DNA of 64,000 nt from Daucus carota subsp. sativus (GCF_001625215.2 NC_030389.2:42397454-42461453); one strand, 5' to 3'. Shown: positions 12,426-24,694, numbered from the stretch's first letter. Numbers and translations are program-made. The notes: generated by a model not told the origin, from the letters alone.

Positions 12426-12462
12426 CTATATATATATATATATAACTATATATATATATATG
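12388..12462. repeat. (AT)n tract, right border of element Y
   Basis: About 75 bp of AT dinucleotides broken twice by AACT, directly outside the inverted terminus. Confidence 0.9.
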
Positions 12463-13139
12463 TAAAATTGGAATTTTTTAACAAATCAAGCATATTGTGT
12501 AAAAATCATGACATTTTAGATCTCTTATCTTTGTGTTTGGTAGTTAAGATAAGCTGGCCATTTCTTTTTCGACATTATCATTGTCATAACAATATATATC
12601 ATTGCGTTTTTTATAGTAAATCAGGCATATTGTGTAAAGTCATGGCATTTTTTATTTATATTTTTTGATAATGAGAATGAATCTCAACAAATATGATTGA
12701 GCAATTCACTATGATAATTCTTTCATTCAAGCATCTAACTAAAACTTTTGGGTTCCAGTGGTTAATATTAAGCTGATAATATAGAGATTTTTTAATGTTG
12801 TTTTGATGTAATGACTCTTGACCTCGTAGTGTCCTAATTACTATCACTCCCAATGTAACTATGGGATCGAGTATTTTGTTTTTAAAACAGAAAACCACAA
12901 ACTTTTGATATTGAGTTTTGTCCGAGTAGTAGCTAAACTCTCCATTGCATTCTTCTTGTTGTTTATTTAATTATTGATATTAAAATAGTTCCGACTTCCG
13001 ACATTTATATAAGTACATGGAAGGACATTACGACATTCATGGAGGTATATAATACATAGTAGTTTAATGACAAAAACCGCCTTTATCACCTATACCTCCA
13101 ATATAAAATACCCGGAGAAATTTGTGTGTTACCACACTA

Positions 13140-13460
13140 TTTATGCTCAAAGAAATTTGTGTGCAGACCCCTAGCGCTTGGGTTGTTAGAAAGAATGCTT
13201 GCATTTGAATCAAAAGATAGACCTTCAACTGAAGAGGTAAAATAAACCTTATTGTTGGAATCTGTCTATTTACCAGTACTGTACTGTTCTGTAGGTTAAT
13301 GCATGCATTTGGTGTTTTGATCTGTGTAGGCTCTTTCAGATTCATATTTCAATAACTTAGCTTATAATGTCAAGAGAGAACCTTGTGCAAAGCTAGTTTC
13401 AAAGTTGGAATTTTAATTTGAAAGGATAACAAAGACCTAATCTAGACGCATACTTTGGAG
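13140..13460 (+). pseudogene. MAP kinase 3' exon fragment, copy 2
   Basis: The first part (to 13228) carries the L-L-E-R-M-L-A-F-E-S-K-D-R-P-S-T-E-E motif of the last kinase subdomain and ends at a GAG|GTAAAA donor. After an intron ending TGTGTAG, the next exon reads A-L-S-D-S-Y-F-N-N-L-A, then a K-L-E-F motif. This exon order and wording match plant TDY-class MAPKs (MPK8/9/16/20 type), where the D-R-P-T-A-E-E-A-L-A-D-P-Y-F motif spans this junction. Breaks are visible: a frameshift in the DPLA motif near 13170 and a stop (TAA) after K-L-E-F. The preserved intron shows a genomic duplicate, not a retrocopy. Confidence 0.8.
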
Positions 13461-13599
13461 AGACAATGAAGAGCGGCTACCGATGGTAAAATGGTTTTTA
13501 CAAACATAGCGAATACTACAAACATATCTACAACAGCCGGGGCATGGTGCCACTGGAAGCTGATACCAGGGATATTAGCATGGTTTGTAGCCAAATTAT

Positions 13600-14178
13600 A
13601 TAAAATAAGTTAGTTCATTACTATATGTTTTTGTGTATGAAATAGCGTGGTTCTTTTTAATTATATAAGTGTGAAAACAGAATTTACTTATGTATATCAC
13701 AATAGATTTTTTTTTTACTTGTATAGATTGAAATTTGTAGCTATCTAATTGACACTCTTGGTTAAGACAATAAAACATGTAATTATTATTTTATTTATAT
13801 TCATATTGTTAAATTATATTCATATATGAGATTTTTTATGTTATTCAATCAAATTTATCTCATTATTACCATCATTCTCTATAGGAATGTTGCTGTACAT
13901 TAATATCAGGTCGAAGTGAAAAATTCAAAGATTTTTGGTTGAGTCAACTATCATATTTTTGAGTTTCTTCGTGTTCCATGTGTCCATTGTATTGGATTTT
14001 ACTCTACTATCTAAATTTTGAATGGTGGCGATTAGATTTGTAAGTCTAAAATGTATATCTATAAAGATTATGACATAGATATTTGTATCACAATGAGGTC
14101 TAAACTCAAGGTGGTGAAATGACTTGGACTGTTTTTTGAACCAAAATGCATTTCTGGCTAATTCTTAAATTACTAAAA
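13600..14178. other. AT-rich continuation of block A
   Basis: No gene seen. Sequence around 14083-14130 (GAGGTCTAAACTCAAGGT) is weakly colinear with 3018-3055, which suggests the same ancestral segment as the block at 2285. Confidence 0.4.
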
Positions 14179-14209
14179 CTAGCAATCTGGCCCGTGCTTC
14201 GCACACGGG
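14179..14209 (-). other. Helitron 3' terminus: CTAG plus palindrome
   Basis: CTAG at 14179-14182. Hairpin arms at 14191-14196 and 14204-14209 (perfect 6-bp GC-rich stem). On the minus strand the hairpin precedes CTAG by 8 nt. Confidence 0.8.
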
Positions 14210-14599
14210 TAACTTTGAATTTTTAATTTTAAATAATTAATTATAACATTGACTAATAAAGATACAATAGGTGTTCATAGTTTTATGAATCATGGTGGTT
14301 ATTCTCTATGATGGTTATTCTCTGACCCATAATGTAATATTAATCTTTGAGTGATTCGGAGTTTAACGAAGTTAAATTTAATTCATTAGACCAAACTCAG
14401 TATTAGTCTTGAAATCTTAGGCCAATAAATATACTAAAGTGCCTGTAGAGGAAACCATTTTCTGAACATCGGAAAATAAGCTCCAAGACAAATGAAAGAA
14501 ATAATGTAAAATGTTGTTCGAATTTATTCTAACATCTTAAAATTTTGTAAAACATTTTAACAAAATAATGTAATGCTTTCAAAATAGTATAATATATTA

Positions 14600-15660
14600 A
14601 CATAATATATTAATTTTTTCTAAATTATTAAATATATTTTTGTCAACTTTTTTATAATGTTGAAAATGTGTAATATATAACATGCTTTGTTATTAAATTA
14701 TCATTTCTCAACGTCGCGGTTGACGACTACTCACACCTATTTTATATCCTATATATAATTTTAGTTAAGTAATGAATTTTGATTTTAAAAAAATATAATA
14801 TATATTTTGAACAGATAAAAGTACATACTGAATTAAAAAAAAATTGTTTTTATGGAAGCTCTAATAATTCCGACAACACCAAATCTGCTAAACTCGAAAT
14901 TTGTGAATAAAATTATGCAATGATTCAAAAAAATATCGATTATTGAGTATTCTGGATTCTAAAATTGTATGTGTTTACTTTTTAAGGACAATAATATATT
15001 CTATATATATATCTTATTCACGTGTCTTGTGTTCAATATTTAACAATAAATAATAAAATTAGGAATATTACAATGCCTGAAAATCTAATAAATTTCATTT
15101 TTATGTTACTAAGGTATCACTATATTCTAAAAAATCTATAAATTTCATTTTTATGGCAAAAAAAAAAAGGTATCAATATATTCTAAAAAATTATACAGAT
15201 TTTTGTTGAAAATATTAATATGATATTTAATTTTATAGTAAGTTATTCTTGAACACGTCTTCGATGAGGCCTTGCAACTCACATATATAGCGAATTTAGT
15301 TTTAACAAAATAAAAAAACTTTGATTAAAATAATTATAAGATATTAATATTTTTTGAAATATAAAATATATTTTCATTAGATTCTTTATAATGTTGAAAC
15401 TAAATAATATATGACATGTTTTTTATTTAATCATATAATAATAAATTTCGGCGACGCCTGGCACCTTATTTATACCATAGATTTAATTTTAGCTAAGGTA
15501 CTTTGATTAAAATAAAATATGATATATTTTTAACAAATAAAAATACACACTAATTTTCTAAAATTTTAATTTTTGTGGAACCTCTATGCATTTATCAAAA
15601 TTCAAGAACACTCTGCTAAACTTGAAATTCATAAATAAAATTTTTGTTAAATAGTTCTAC
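14600..15660. repeat. Two diverged tandem repeats, period about 720 bp
   Basis: The stretch around 14700-14910 (TAATGTTGAAAATGTG, then CACCTATTTTATA, then AATCTGCTAAACTCGAAATT) recurs at about 15390-15640 in the same order with roughly a quarter of positions changed. It lies near the Helitron 3' end. Confidence 0.55.
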
Positions 15661-16289
15661 TCTAACAACTATTAGTATCATTAATATAATAACATGTACC
15701 TTATTTACTACCTTATCAAGACCAAGAAAAATTAGCAAAAAAATAATTGATACATTTATAAATATTATATATCAATATTTTAACAATAATTAACAAAGTA
15801 GAGTGCGAACTGATGTTAGCGGGCATAATTTTTAAAATTTCGCCTGTAAATGAAAACAAAAAAAGGGAGAAACACATCAACATATGTTTTGATCGGTGTA
15901 TACCGAAGAATATTATGACAAATTATCTTTTATCCCTAAGATATAAGATGAACAAATCTTACAAAAGATAAGTCCATATCATTTATACTAAAAAGAAAAA
16001 ATTTAAAAAAAGCCAAAACTATAAAAAATAATATAAATTAATTGATAAAACTTATAAGTACACCTAAAACATTTAAGAGAGAGCTAATAACAGATGATAC
16101 ATCCTAATAATTGCTATGTAAATGCTACTTGACACGCAAAACGAAAAAAAATTCAGTAAAGAAGGATCATATGTATCCTTTCATCATTTTCTATTTCTCA
16201 AGCAATGGCATTTCCAGCAGAACATGCTCAACTACCAGGACAATGACTGGGTCTGTTTTCTTTCTCGGCTTCCTGGTTTACAAAAGGCT

Positions 16290-19200
16290 CTCAATTTACC
16301 AGGTTTCCTCTCTTGCAGGCAGCTTGATTCCATTTGTATAACAGTCCAGAGAGGGAACCTAAAACAGCATGTTCCAGAATAGTTTTGATCAAGTCAGAGG
16401 CGTGCAACATACTTCCTAATAAATACTATACCCAGAGATAAATAGCTTTAGCACAATATCCAAATATGATGGCAGAACTCAATAGCGATATCACGGACAT
16501 TGTAATAGGACATTATATGTGAGTCTATGCATAAACAAAAATACAACTATAGGCATGTAAGGCTTTGTAACTATGTGTACACACATTAACTAATTAACTC
16601 TCTATAATGAATATTGCTTACCTGAAAAGAAAGGTAAATAAGTACATATATTAAAAAGATACAGAGCCTTTACACTGTCCCCTGCTATTGAAAGTTGATT
16701 TTTGTAAGTTCTCAAACTTCTTTAATTAACATTTTGCATTTCAGGCCATAGTAACATATACAATGTTGTCTTTTTCAAGATCTTCGAAACATGTCTCAAC
16801 CTCATCGCTAATCCAAAATTAACTTGACGTTCTTCGCTATACAAAGGCCAGATGAAGCCTCCTATATGGATGAATATCCTCTTGTACATTGCTAGTAATA
16901 TCGGCATCCCAGATCCTGTTCCTTGTGTTTGCAGGATACATTAAATCCTAAATTTATTTGCAAAAGGTAGTGATATGCATAATGATTAATTTTTACTTTA
17001 AAATTTAAATGAGTAATAAACTGATCTGGGCAGTATCTTTTTAGATATCTGATAGGGCATGTCATATATGTAGATATCTAATAACATAACATGTCCACAA
17101 TCTTTTAGCAGTACATAAATTAAATATAAGTCTATTTTGGATGGTATAGAATTTTAACCCAGAATTGGTTGTGCATTAGTTGTTCAATAGATGCACCTAT
17201 CCATCTGTAAAAGCTTAATCATAGGTTCGCTTTTTATGCACTTGTGAAAAGAATGGTTCAGAACTAATGCAAGGAAAAAGGCTGAGATTATAAGTACAGA
17301 AAATTCCGAAGTTAACTCACCAGAGTCCCGATATGTATCACATTTAAGGCAAATGTCAAACTCATTAATGTAACTTTCACCTTGGAAAAATTAAGATTTA
17401 AATTATTAACGGTTTATTCAGGTTATATATAAGAGAGATTACTTAAGTTGTATTAGATGTTGGTCGAAGGATTCTATAACATGGACCCTCTGGCTAAAAC
17501 TGCAGAACCCGAAAACATAGACAACAAAATGGCATTCCTGAATATCTAAATAAAATTTACCTTGTCTTGCATTAGATTAAGAAGAGCTTTCCTATTTCGG
17601 AGCCTCCTTGCTGAAGGAATGCCCTGGATATCCATAACATAAACGATGTAAGCACGTCTAAAACTTGATTTCTTGGAAAACATAATTCAGTTACTATCTC
17701 AAGCTTGTAGTCTTAAAAAGTTCCATAATCAAACATGTTTCTTAGAAAAGAACATCCTCCTACCCGAAATTAGAATTTCAGAAAGCCAGGATCATAAACT
17801 GAATGAACAGGACAACTGAATAAAAAAATTCCATATCTATATAATACATATATTTGCCTGAAAACTACAGAAATAGAATATCAATAAATGCTCAATATAT
17901 GCACTTTTGAGAGTTCCAAAATATACTTATGAAAGGGACACATATAAAAAGAAGATAACACTCTTGATCAAAATGCAAAAAGTAATATCTTACAGGATTA
18001 TAATTCTTTTATATTAATTACCCAACCAGGTGATAGGTTGATGATGACGATAATCATAATATACCTGATACAATAAAACTCTCAAAAAATTTTGGCAGCA
18101 AAATTCGAAAAGAAACATAATCCTGTAAGATATTAAAATCTGAATGTCAAATCCAAAATCGATATTTCATATATGGATTGCCACACATAACTGACCTGGT
18201 ATTGCAGATTGTGTACTAATACTTGTTAAAGGAATATACATTTTAGTTGCATGAGAGTGAATTACAAAGATGAGTAATCATTATCCATCGAGTTGTTAGT
18301 GTACTAATACCTGCCGAATTAGTGCAAACAGGGCCTCTTGTGAAGGAGTTTTCGCTTCGGTTCTGCCTGAGATCACAAAAGGCTAAACTCATATCTGTCA
18401 CCTAACATCCTTACTCGAATCTCACTGAAATAATCTTCTGCAGCCCAACCATCATTAGAAAGCAATAAGAGGCCAGTACAACCACATCCAAGCATGTTGT
18501 AAAACCAAACTCATCTCTAGCGATTATCAAATTCCAAAAAAATCATTAACATCCATAAAAAATATCCTAAAATAAAGCGGACACATAATATCATATATAT
18601 ACACACCCTATGTTATATGCACCACTATATGTTTAATATACATCTAAAAAAATAACAATAATGATGCCAGCAAATGATGGTTCAACAGTAAAACTAAATG
18701 TTTCAATTGTTTTCATCCATGCTGCTTCATCTTGAGTACACGGATATTAGTACCCATCGCTGAAAGTATAAAAGTGAAAGTACACCCACAATATCTAAGT
18801 GTATCGATGGACAAATATTTCAAAACTGCAAACCTGTAAGTTCCTATCGCATTAGTAAAGGCATGTCATTCATCACCTAATGGACCATGGCCAACCCAAA
18901 GCGCTAAAAAAATGTAAACAACACAAAGAACAAACAGTTTAGTTTAGGCATTTTAACAAACACTTTTTGGCGTCTCACTCACTGATACTTTCCCTTCAGA
19001 TGCCTGTAACATCAACAAAAAAACACATAGTCAAAAGAGATGTTCAAAAACTAATCCATAGTTCTGTATCACTACACAAATCTTTCTCAAATTCCTTGGA
19101 CATGAAATCAACAAAAATCTTGATAAGATATATAAAATAGGATGCGTAAGAGATATACCTCCATAATAACCATTGTTGACATGAAAGAGCCTGGAATTTG

Positions 19201-19540
19201 AATTTGATATCCATTAACATAACTGAAGCATTTTTTTTAGATCTGAAAGAGAATGAGAGAAGAAAATTATGGAAGGGTAGAAATACTAAAAATATTACCT
19301 TTCTCCATCGGTAGAACGATACAATTATACAAACATGGATGAATGAAACCACAACAGAGTGAAAACTGATGAGCATAATGTCAGCGCCAAAAATCATGGA
19401 TGCAGTTCCTGTAATCATGGAATTTAACTGTCCAATTTTGAATTCACCGGATACACGATTACTATGATCAGTTCTGATATTTGTGTTTACCCGAATGAAA
19501 ACGGGTAAACCCGCGGCAGCAGTAAACATAACTTTATTCA
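16290..19540 (-). pseudogene. Cluster of unrecognised minus-strand exons inside the Helitron
   Basis: Several short open segments with matching splice signals lie in order on the minus strand: near 19285-19410 (ending GGAGAAAG|GTAATA), about 19165-19200, 18310-18366 (GRTEAKTPSQEALFALIRQ), 18065-18121 (DYVSFRILLPKFFESFIVS), 17562-17624 (GIPSARRLRNRKALLNLMQ), 17329-17391 and 16722-16912 (longest, about 63 codons to a stop). The 18310, 18065 and 17562 exons join in one phase. The next junction does not, which suggests decay or a missed exon. I cannot name the family. Helitrons commonly carry such host exons, and the exons may come from more than one gene. Confidence 0.4.
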
Positions 19541-19695
19541 AGTCGGGTATGATCCATATTGAAATGGATTATCCAAGGTGCTTGGGAATTTACTTGTAAA
19601 CCCCCGGGCAGTACTGATAAAAACAGGAAGGAAGGGCAGAAAGAGTAATTTGACAGATGCTTTGTATTCACAAATTAGGATTATATAGATATAGA

Positions 19696-21690
19696 TATAT
19701 TCAACCTCCCGGATCTCCACTAATTGATAGACCTCAGATTATGACGGAGAAAATTATGAAACCTTGATATATATAAACCCCAACTAGCTACACTATTTTA
19801 CTATAACACCTTAGCTACCTTTAACAGGCTCATCATCCTCTCGTGAGAGTGTATACTCTAATACAATATTCACCTGCTTTAATTTAGTGCTTAAATGGTT
19901 TATCTGACCAAAGCCTTTGAACTTCCTTTAATGCCCATTTCGGCCTAAGTGAAGCCAAATTATCCTAATAATACGTTTTTATTAGTGCTTAAACACATTC
20001 TCTTGTCTCTTGTTGAAGAGTCACAACATCATCTTGAGTCACCATGTATAGATTAATTTCAGCAGTTATCTAATCTAATCAACACTCTTGGTTAAAATAA
20101 TAAAACATGTTATTATTATTTTATTTCATTTGTTTATATTCATATTCTTGAATAATAATCAAATATAAGATTTTAATGTTATTGAATCAATTCATCTCAT
20201 TATCCCCCAACCTCTAGGAATAACTTCACACATACTTCTCTCCTTGGGCTATATATACATTTTGATGCTAAAGTGGAAAATATAAAAAAAATTGGTTGAG
20301 TCAATTATCTTATTTAATATATAATATTAGAACAAAATTCCATGTAGTCCACATATTTACTGTAGTACCGTAGACCACTTATGCAACTATAGAATGGCAT
20401 AAAAACATTGCAAAATATATGGACTATAATATTAAATAGATATATATTTGTATTTAACCATAACACTACATAATGGAAGGTTTAGAGTATTATTTTTATT
20501 CATATCAACATTTGTGAAATATATTATAATAACACCATAAAGCTAATATCTTAATAATTATATTTTAATATAATTTTTCTTATAACCAAATAATATATAT
20601 TTTCAAAGACAAATCAAAAGATTATGTTTAAACAAATCCTTTATAATATTGTAAACCATGACATGGTATAGAGTTAGGCCCATAAAAACTTAAGAGCTCA
20701 TTAAAGTTCTTATTCTGGGCTGCTACCTAATAAGGCCTTTCAGACCATAAAGTTCTTATTCTGGGCTGCTACCAACTAAGGCCTTTCAAACCATAAAGTT
20801 CTTATTCTGGGCTTCTACCAACTAAGGCCTTTCAGACCATAACCCTAATCCCTCTACCAACTAAGGCCTTTCAGACCATAACCCTAATCCCTCTTATATA
20901 TTCCCTCGTTGATAGAGGGTTAGCGGCACACCCACACCCACCCTTCAGTTTCATAACTCTAGTTCTCTCAGTGTAAGTGTAGAATTTCATCACCAAATTC
21001 TTGATCACCTCTTAGATTACAAATTACAATATATAGTAGTCATCAACTTTATAATAAGATCTTGTCCAATGATATGATTTCCTATCAATGTAAGTTTTCA
21101 CTTGTTATTTAAATGATTTCATGTACATGGTATAGATCTTAATATATGATAATATCCTCTATAATCATGTTGAAATTATTTTATCTCATCCTTACACCTA
21201 TTGGGATATAGATCAATGTATTTATAATTTGTTTTCCTAAATCTCTTTCAGAATTAGATAATTTTTGAACAATTCTTATTATGGTGCTAATAATTAAGAT
21301 TATGCTTTCAGATTTTGGATATACAAATATTGATCTTGATGTCCTTGAGTTGTTTTTGGATCTATATCTCAAACAATGAAGAAGATGCTCCAAGTTCACA
21401 CTGGTGAGTGAAGATTTGACATCTTTAATAATATTTAATTTTTGTTTTCGATGCATTATCTTAAATTATTTTAATTATTTATTTTAAAATAAAATATAAG
21501 TAGTAATTTGAATTCAAAACTAAATAATTTTCAAAATCTAAAATGTTAGTTATAGACTTCTTGATTTTCTTTACTATACTACAATAATATGAATAAGAGA
21601 TTTTTTATTTTCATAATGTGTTTTGAATAATCTATCGTGGTTCATGTTTCAGAGAGAACATTATGGAGAGAACCCTTAGAACCAAGCTTT
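19696..21690 (+). repeat. Duplicated gene-like module, copy 1 (partner 26720-28140)
   Basis: From about 20020 the sequence matches 26720-28140 with only minor indels: GAGTCAC(A)AC(A/C)ATCAT, AATAACTTCACACATACTTCT, then a promoter-like stretch, a leader, a donor (CAAT|GTAAGT near 21088) and an exon at 21312-21403 with TTTCAG acceptor and ACTG|GTGAG donor. The exon contains F-G-Y-T-N-I-D-L-D-V-L-E-L-F-L but is 4 bases longer than the other copy, which shifts its end. I do not recognise the protein. It is probably a decayed duplicate of the 5' end of a gene. Confidence 0.6.
20703..20900 (+). promoter_or_regulatory. Tandem-amplified promoter motif (46-bp repeat, three copies)
   Basis: AAAGTTCTTATTCTGGGC starts at 20703, 20749 and 20795 (period 46). 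Two ~38-bp repeats then end in CATAACCCTAATCCCTCT. Each unit carries TGGGCT, and the last ones carry AACCCTAA. These resemble the site II (TGGGCY) and telo-box motifs of promoters of growth and translation genes. The partner copy at 27310-27380 has a single version, so the amplification is specific to this copy. Confidence 0.5.
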
Positions 21691-21699
21691 TGATACACT

Positions 21700-22750
21700 G
21701 AATAAAGATTTATAAATAAAAACAAGCTTTCTATTTTATTAGAATAAAGATAGGGTCATTTGTTTGGTACATGCAATAATAAGAGGCTACAACCTTCTTT
21801 CTCCTCTTTTTATTGAAATCTCCAACACATGCAATATTATCATCGTCTCAAGAATATATGTCATTAGATTTTTTTAAAAATCAAGTATATTATGCAAACT
21901 CATGGTATTAAACATAACATGTAGATCCTCAGAATGTGTTTAGTTGCTATTAAAAAATTAAATGATGACGGACCGATGATTATGCCATTTATCATAGTAA
22001 AATCATTTTCCCATCGAGGCCAAATTGCTTATAATAATGGATGTTAAGTTATCAACAAGGACTAGCTATATATAAATTATGGGAAACTCTTTTAGACAAT
22101 ATGTGGGTATTGATTTTATATCCTTGAATTTTCTTTTAAATAAAGTAAAAAAGTTGAATTTAATTTGTAGACATGCCTTCATGGTCAGTTTTCTAAAATA
22201 AGATTTTATTTTGAGGGTGCATTTACCAATATAGTTAGAGATAACTATTATGTTTTAAAAGTATATTTCAGTATATAGTGAAATCAACAATGTGTAGGTT
22301 GTAGTGGGCGGATTGTGGTGGGAGCTGTAGCTACCCGTGCCCGTGTCCTATCAATTGAACCAACGGTCGGTATATTAAAATAGGAAAATCAATTATAATA
22401 CAACCTCTCCTCCGGTAAATATATATATAATTTATAACGTTATTTTTAAAAGAGTTCTATTTATATTATATGTTGTGTTTATCTTTGCATAAGGTGGATT
22501 TTCTTTGGTCATCTATATTATTTTATTGACATTGAAAATTGATAGTTTACCTTTGAAATAATTATTGGGCCCCTCATTTCCTTTCAAATTATCCTGACAC
22601 AGTTTATTGGTGAACAATGGTCATGTTAATTGTAATGTGATCATACCATGACTTACAATTTTACATGTTGTATACTTCTCAAAAGAGATTGCATATGATT
22701 ACAGAAATAAATTTATGTCTTATCTCTACATATGCAGACAGCAACAATAA
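21700..22750. other. Gene-free AT-rich interval
   Basis: About 1 kb with no supported gene, RNA or clear repeat. Confidence 0.5.
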
Positions 22751-22758
22751 TGATGACT

Positions 22759-23274
22759 TCACTTCCCAAATAGATTGACCAGCCCCTTAGAAGTGTGCAA
22801 TTCTTCACTTCTATGAGGATATAAATCGGTCCACCACTTGATTCTACGACCTTCAGGAATCCCCAGCACTTCTATTGTACTCGGATAATTTATGCCTTGA
22901 CTATACCAAAAGGAACAAGAAATGAACATTATACTAATATTTTTCTTGCACCTTGACAGAAATATTTGCAGCCCATACTTTGAAATATAACACCTTTCCA
23001 GCTTAACTTCCTTATAGATTTGAGATTCCGCACTAAAACTTCTGCTGTTTGCCAGTTCAAGTACTCAAGCCAGCCTAGATTTATGTAGCCAAGATTTTTA
23101 CAATTTTTTCCAATTTCTTCGACAATCCTCGGGTGATGTAAATGTGGTGGTACATTGACTAGTGGTGCATAACACATTTTCTCGATGCCCCTCCAGCATC
23201 GCATGGCTCTCGACATCCCTTTACCTGTAATGTGTTGCGCACAGGGGAGATAAAGAAATTCGAGTTGTGGCCAC
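22759..23274 (-). pseudogene. F-box/LRR protein (SKIP19-like), 3' part only
   Basis: Exon A (22952-23274) follows a TTTTCAG acceptor and ends CAAG|GTGCAA. Exon B (22759-22895) continues in phase to TGA. Together they give about 153 residues with leucine-rich-repeat spacing: WPQLEFLYLPCAQHITGKG, then a repeat with NCKNLGYINLGW, then LVRNLKSIRKLSWKGV. This resembles the C-terminal LRRs of plant SKIP1/SKIP19/FBL-type F-box proteins, which select substrates for SCF ubiquitin ligases. The F-box and first repeats are absent upstream, so it is 5'-truncated. The frame is intact, so a chimeric transcript is possible. The assignment rests on pattern, and other LRR classes are possible. Confidence 0.6.
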
Positions 23275-23756
23275 CTGAAAATATGTTGAGGTGAGCATTA
23301 ATACAGACTTCACTGATTACTAATCATCAAGAGGTACTTGTATTTGTAATACTTATGATAACAGTAAAGAGTTCCCAGAAAAAATGTCATGCTGAAACAT
23401 TTTTCAGTTGCAGCAGGTAGCCTGGCTGAGACGCATGCAATTTGAATAGACTACTGAAAAGGCTGAGATTAAGAAAATTAAATGTTTGAATAGACCATCG
23501 GATCGGATGTTTTATACAATGGTGTACAAAACAACATGTTGTAAACTGCGGTAATTATTTAGTAATTTAATAAATTTACTAGTTTTGAAAGGTTTTGAAA
23601 TAAAAGAATTAGCTTCGACATCTATAATTAAAATGTATAAAAGAACTGGTTGTAATAAAAAGAGTACAGAATAATTCACAACAAAAGAAGCAATCATTTG
23701 CTTTCAAATCTACATACAAATGGAAATACAGGGTGTCCACTTAATTAGGCATCTAT

Positions 23757-23850
23757 ATATATATAGAGAGAGAGTTGGGTTCAATGGAGACCAAAAACTT
23801 TGGAGTCCTTAGAGACAGACTACAAGATCTACCGTTCCTTTTTCTCTCAT
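23757..23850. repeat. Solo terminus of the X/Y-type element
   Basis: After a short AT/AG tract the sequence reads GTTGGGTTCAATGGAGACC, then CTTTGGAGTCCTTAGAGAC, the pattern of the ends at 8170 and 12390. No partner end was found to the right, so this looks like a remnant. Confidence 0.45.
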
Positions 23851-24694
23851 TCATATCATAAAGACCATAGCCCAAGTGCAAGGTTTTCACAACATTCTCA
23901 TCTCATATAATTTTGTACTATTATTCCCGGAAAAAGGAATTTTTTACAAGTATTCTTCATGATTTTGGAGTGTAGCACACCAATGTATCCAAAAAGCATT
24001 ATGATAGTTTCTTCGTTGCAGAAAAAAAATCCTATAATTCATCAATATGAACATAAGGAATTTAAATAAAATGATAATTATATGTTATATTGGGTTGACA
24101 AACCGTGTCAATTAGATAACTCAGGATTAAAATCCATAATATAAGAAAAACATCATATTATGCAAAAATAAATTGCATCTTCACATTGTAGTTAATTATT
24201 AAACTAAAATTTTGGGCTCCTGCACTTATAATATTAAGCTAATAATATATACTTTTTAATAGTTGTTTTAATGTAATGATTCTTTGACCATGTAATGTCG
24301 ATCCTAATTTTTTTTATGTATCACTCCCAATATAACTATGGGATCGAGTATTTTATTTTAATACAGAAAACCACAAGCTTTTGATATTGAGTTTTGTCCG
24401 ATTAGTAGCTAAAGTAGTCTCCATTGCATTCTTCTTGTTTATTTGATTATTGATATTAAAATAGTTCCGATATTTATATAAGTACATGGAAGGACAATAC
24501 TACATACATGTAGATGTAGGTACATGGTAATGATGAACAACATTATAATACATAGTAGTTTTATAGCAAAACTCGCCTTTATCACCTACAAGGCTACAAC
24601 TATATTAAAAAACACCTACAATATAAAATACTCAAAGAAATTTGTGTGTTACCACACTATTTATACTCAAAGAATCAAAGAAATTTGTGTGTTA

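Larger units (their letters stand above)
8120..12462. mobile_element. Putative 4.3 kb element with inverted GGAG-rich termini (element Y)
   Basis: The left terminus after (AT)n reads TGAGTTCAGTGGAGAC, then ATTGGAGACTTGGAGACCTCC. The reverse complement of the right terminus (12300-12390), also after (AT)n, reads TGAGTTGGGCTCCTTGGAG, then ATTTGGAGTACTTGGAGACC. These are clear imperfect inverted repeats. One small spliced gene reads inward from each end: plus strand from 8466, minus strand down to 10195. No transposase domain is visible, so the element would be non-autonomous or of an unfamiliar type. A similar single terminus occurs at 23770-23835. Confidence 0.5.
12640..14178. repeat. Duplicated block A, partner of 24170-26530
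   Basis: Colinear similarity to 24170-26530 over more than 1 kb. Shared stretches include CTATGGGATCGAGTATTTT, GATATTGAGTTTTGTCCGA, TATAAGTACATGGAAGGACA, GTGTGTTACCACACTATTTAT and the MAPK-like exon. The block is broken at 14179 by the Helitron and appears to resume at 19696. Confidence 0.8.
14179..19695 (-). mobile_element. Putative Helitron (5.5 kb, minus-strand orientation)
   Basis: Read on the minus strand, the 3' end has a GC-rich hairpin (CCCGTG, 7-nt loop, CACGGG), then about 8 nt, then CTAG, followed by host T. This is the textbook Helitron 3' end. The proposed 5' end at 19695 reads TCTATATCTATATAATCC on the minus strand and is flanked by T on the plus strand, so insertion is between A and T. 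The right host flank (TTCAACCTCCCGGATCTCC at 19701) resumes a segment similar to 3543-3660, and the left flank has weaker similarity to 3018-3496. I see no Rep/helicase, so it would be non-autonomous. The 3' end is firm; the 5' end is an inference. Confidence 0.65.

Noticed and set aside
16122..16382. 86-codon plus-strand frame (WHFQQNMLNYQDNDWVCFLS)
   Set aside because: Protein-like, but the other strand has a candidate exon with acceptor and donor at the same place (about 16300-16360). I could not decide, and neither resembles a known family.
19044..19541. 165-codon minus-strand open frame as a single gene
   Set aside because: It begins at TTG and crosses two good splice donors (near 19285 and 19164). 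Parts of it look like separate exons, so I treat it within the Helitron exon cluster.
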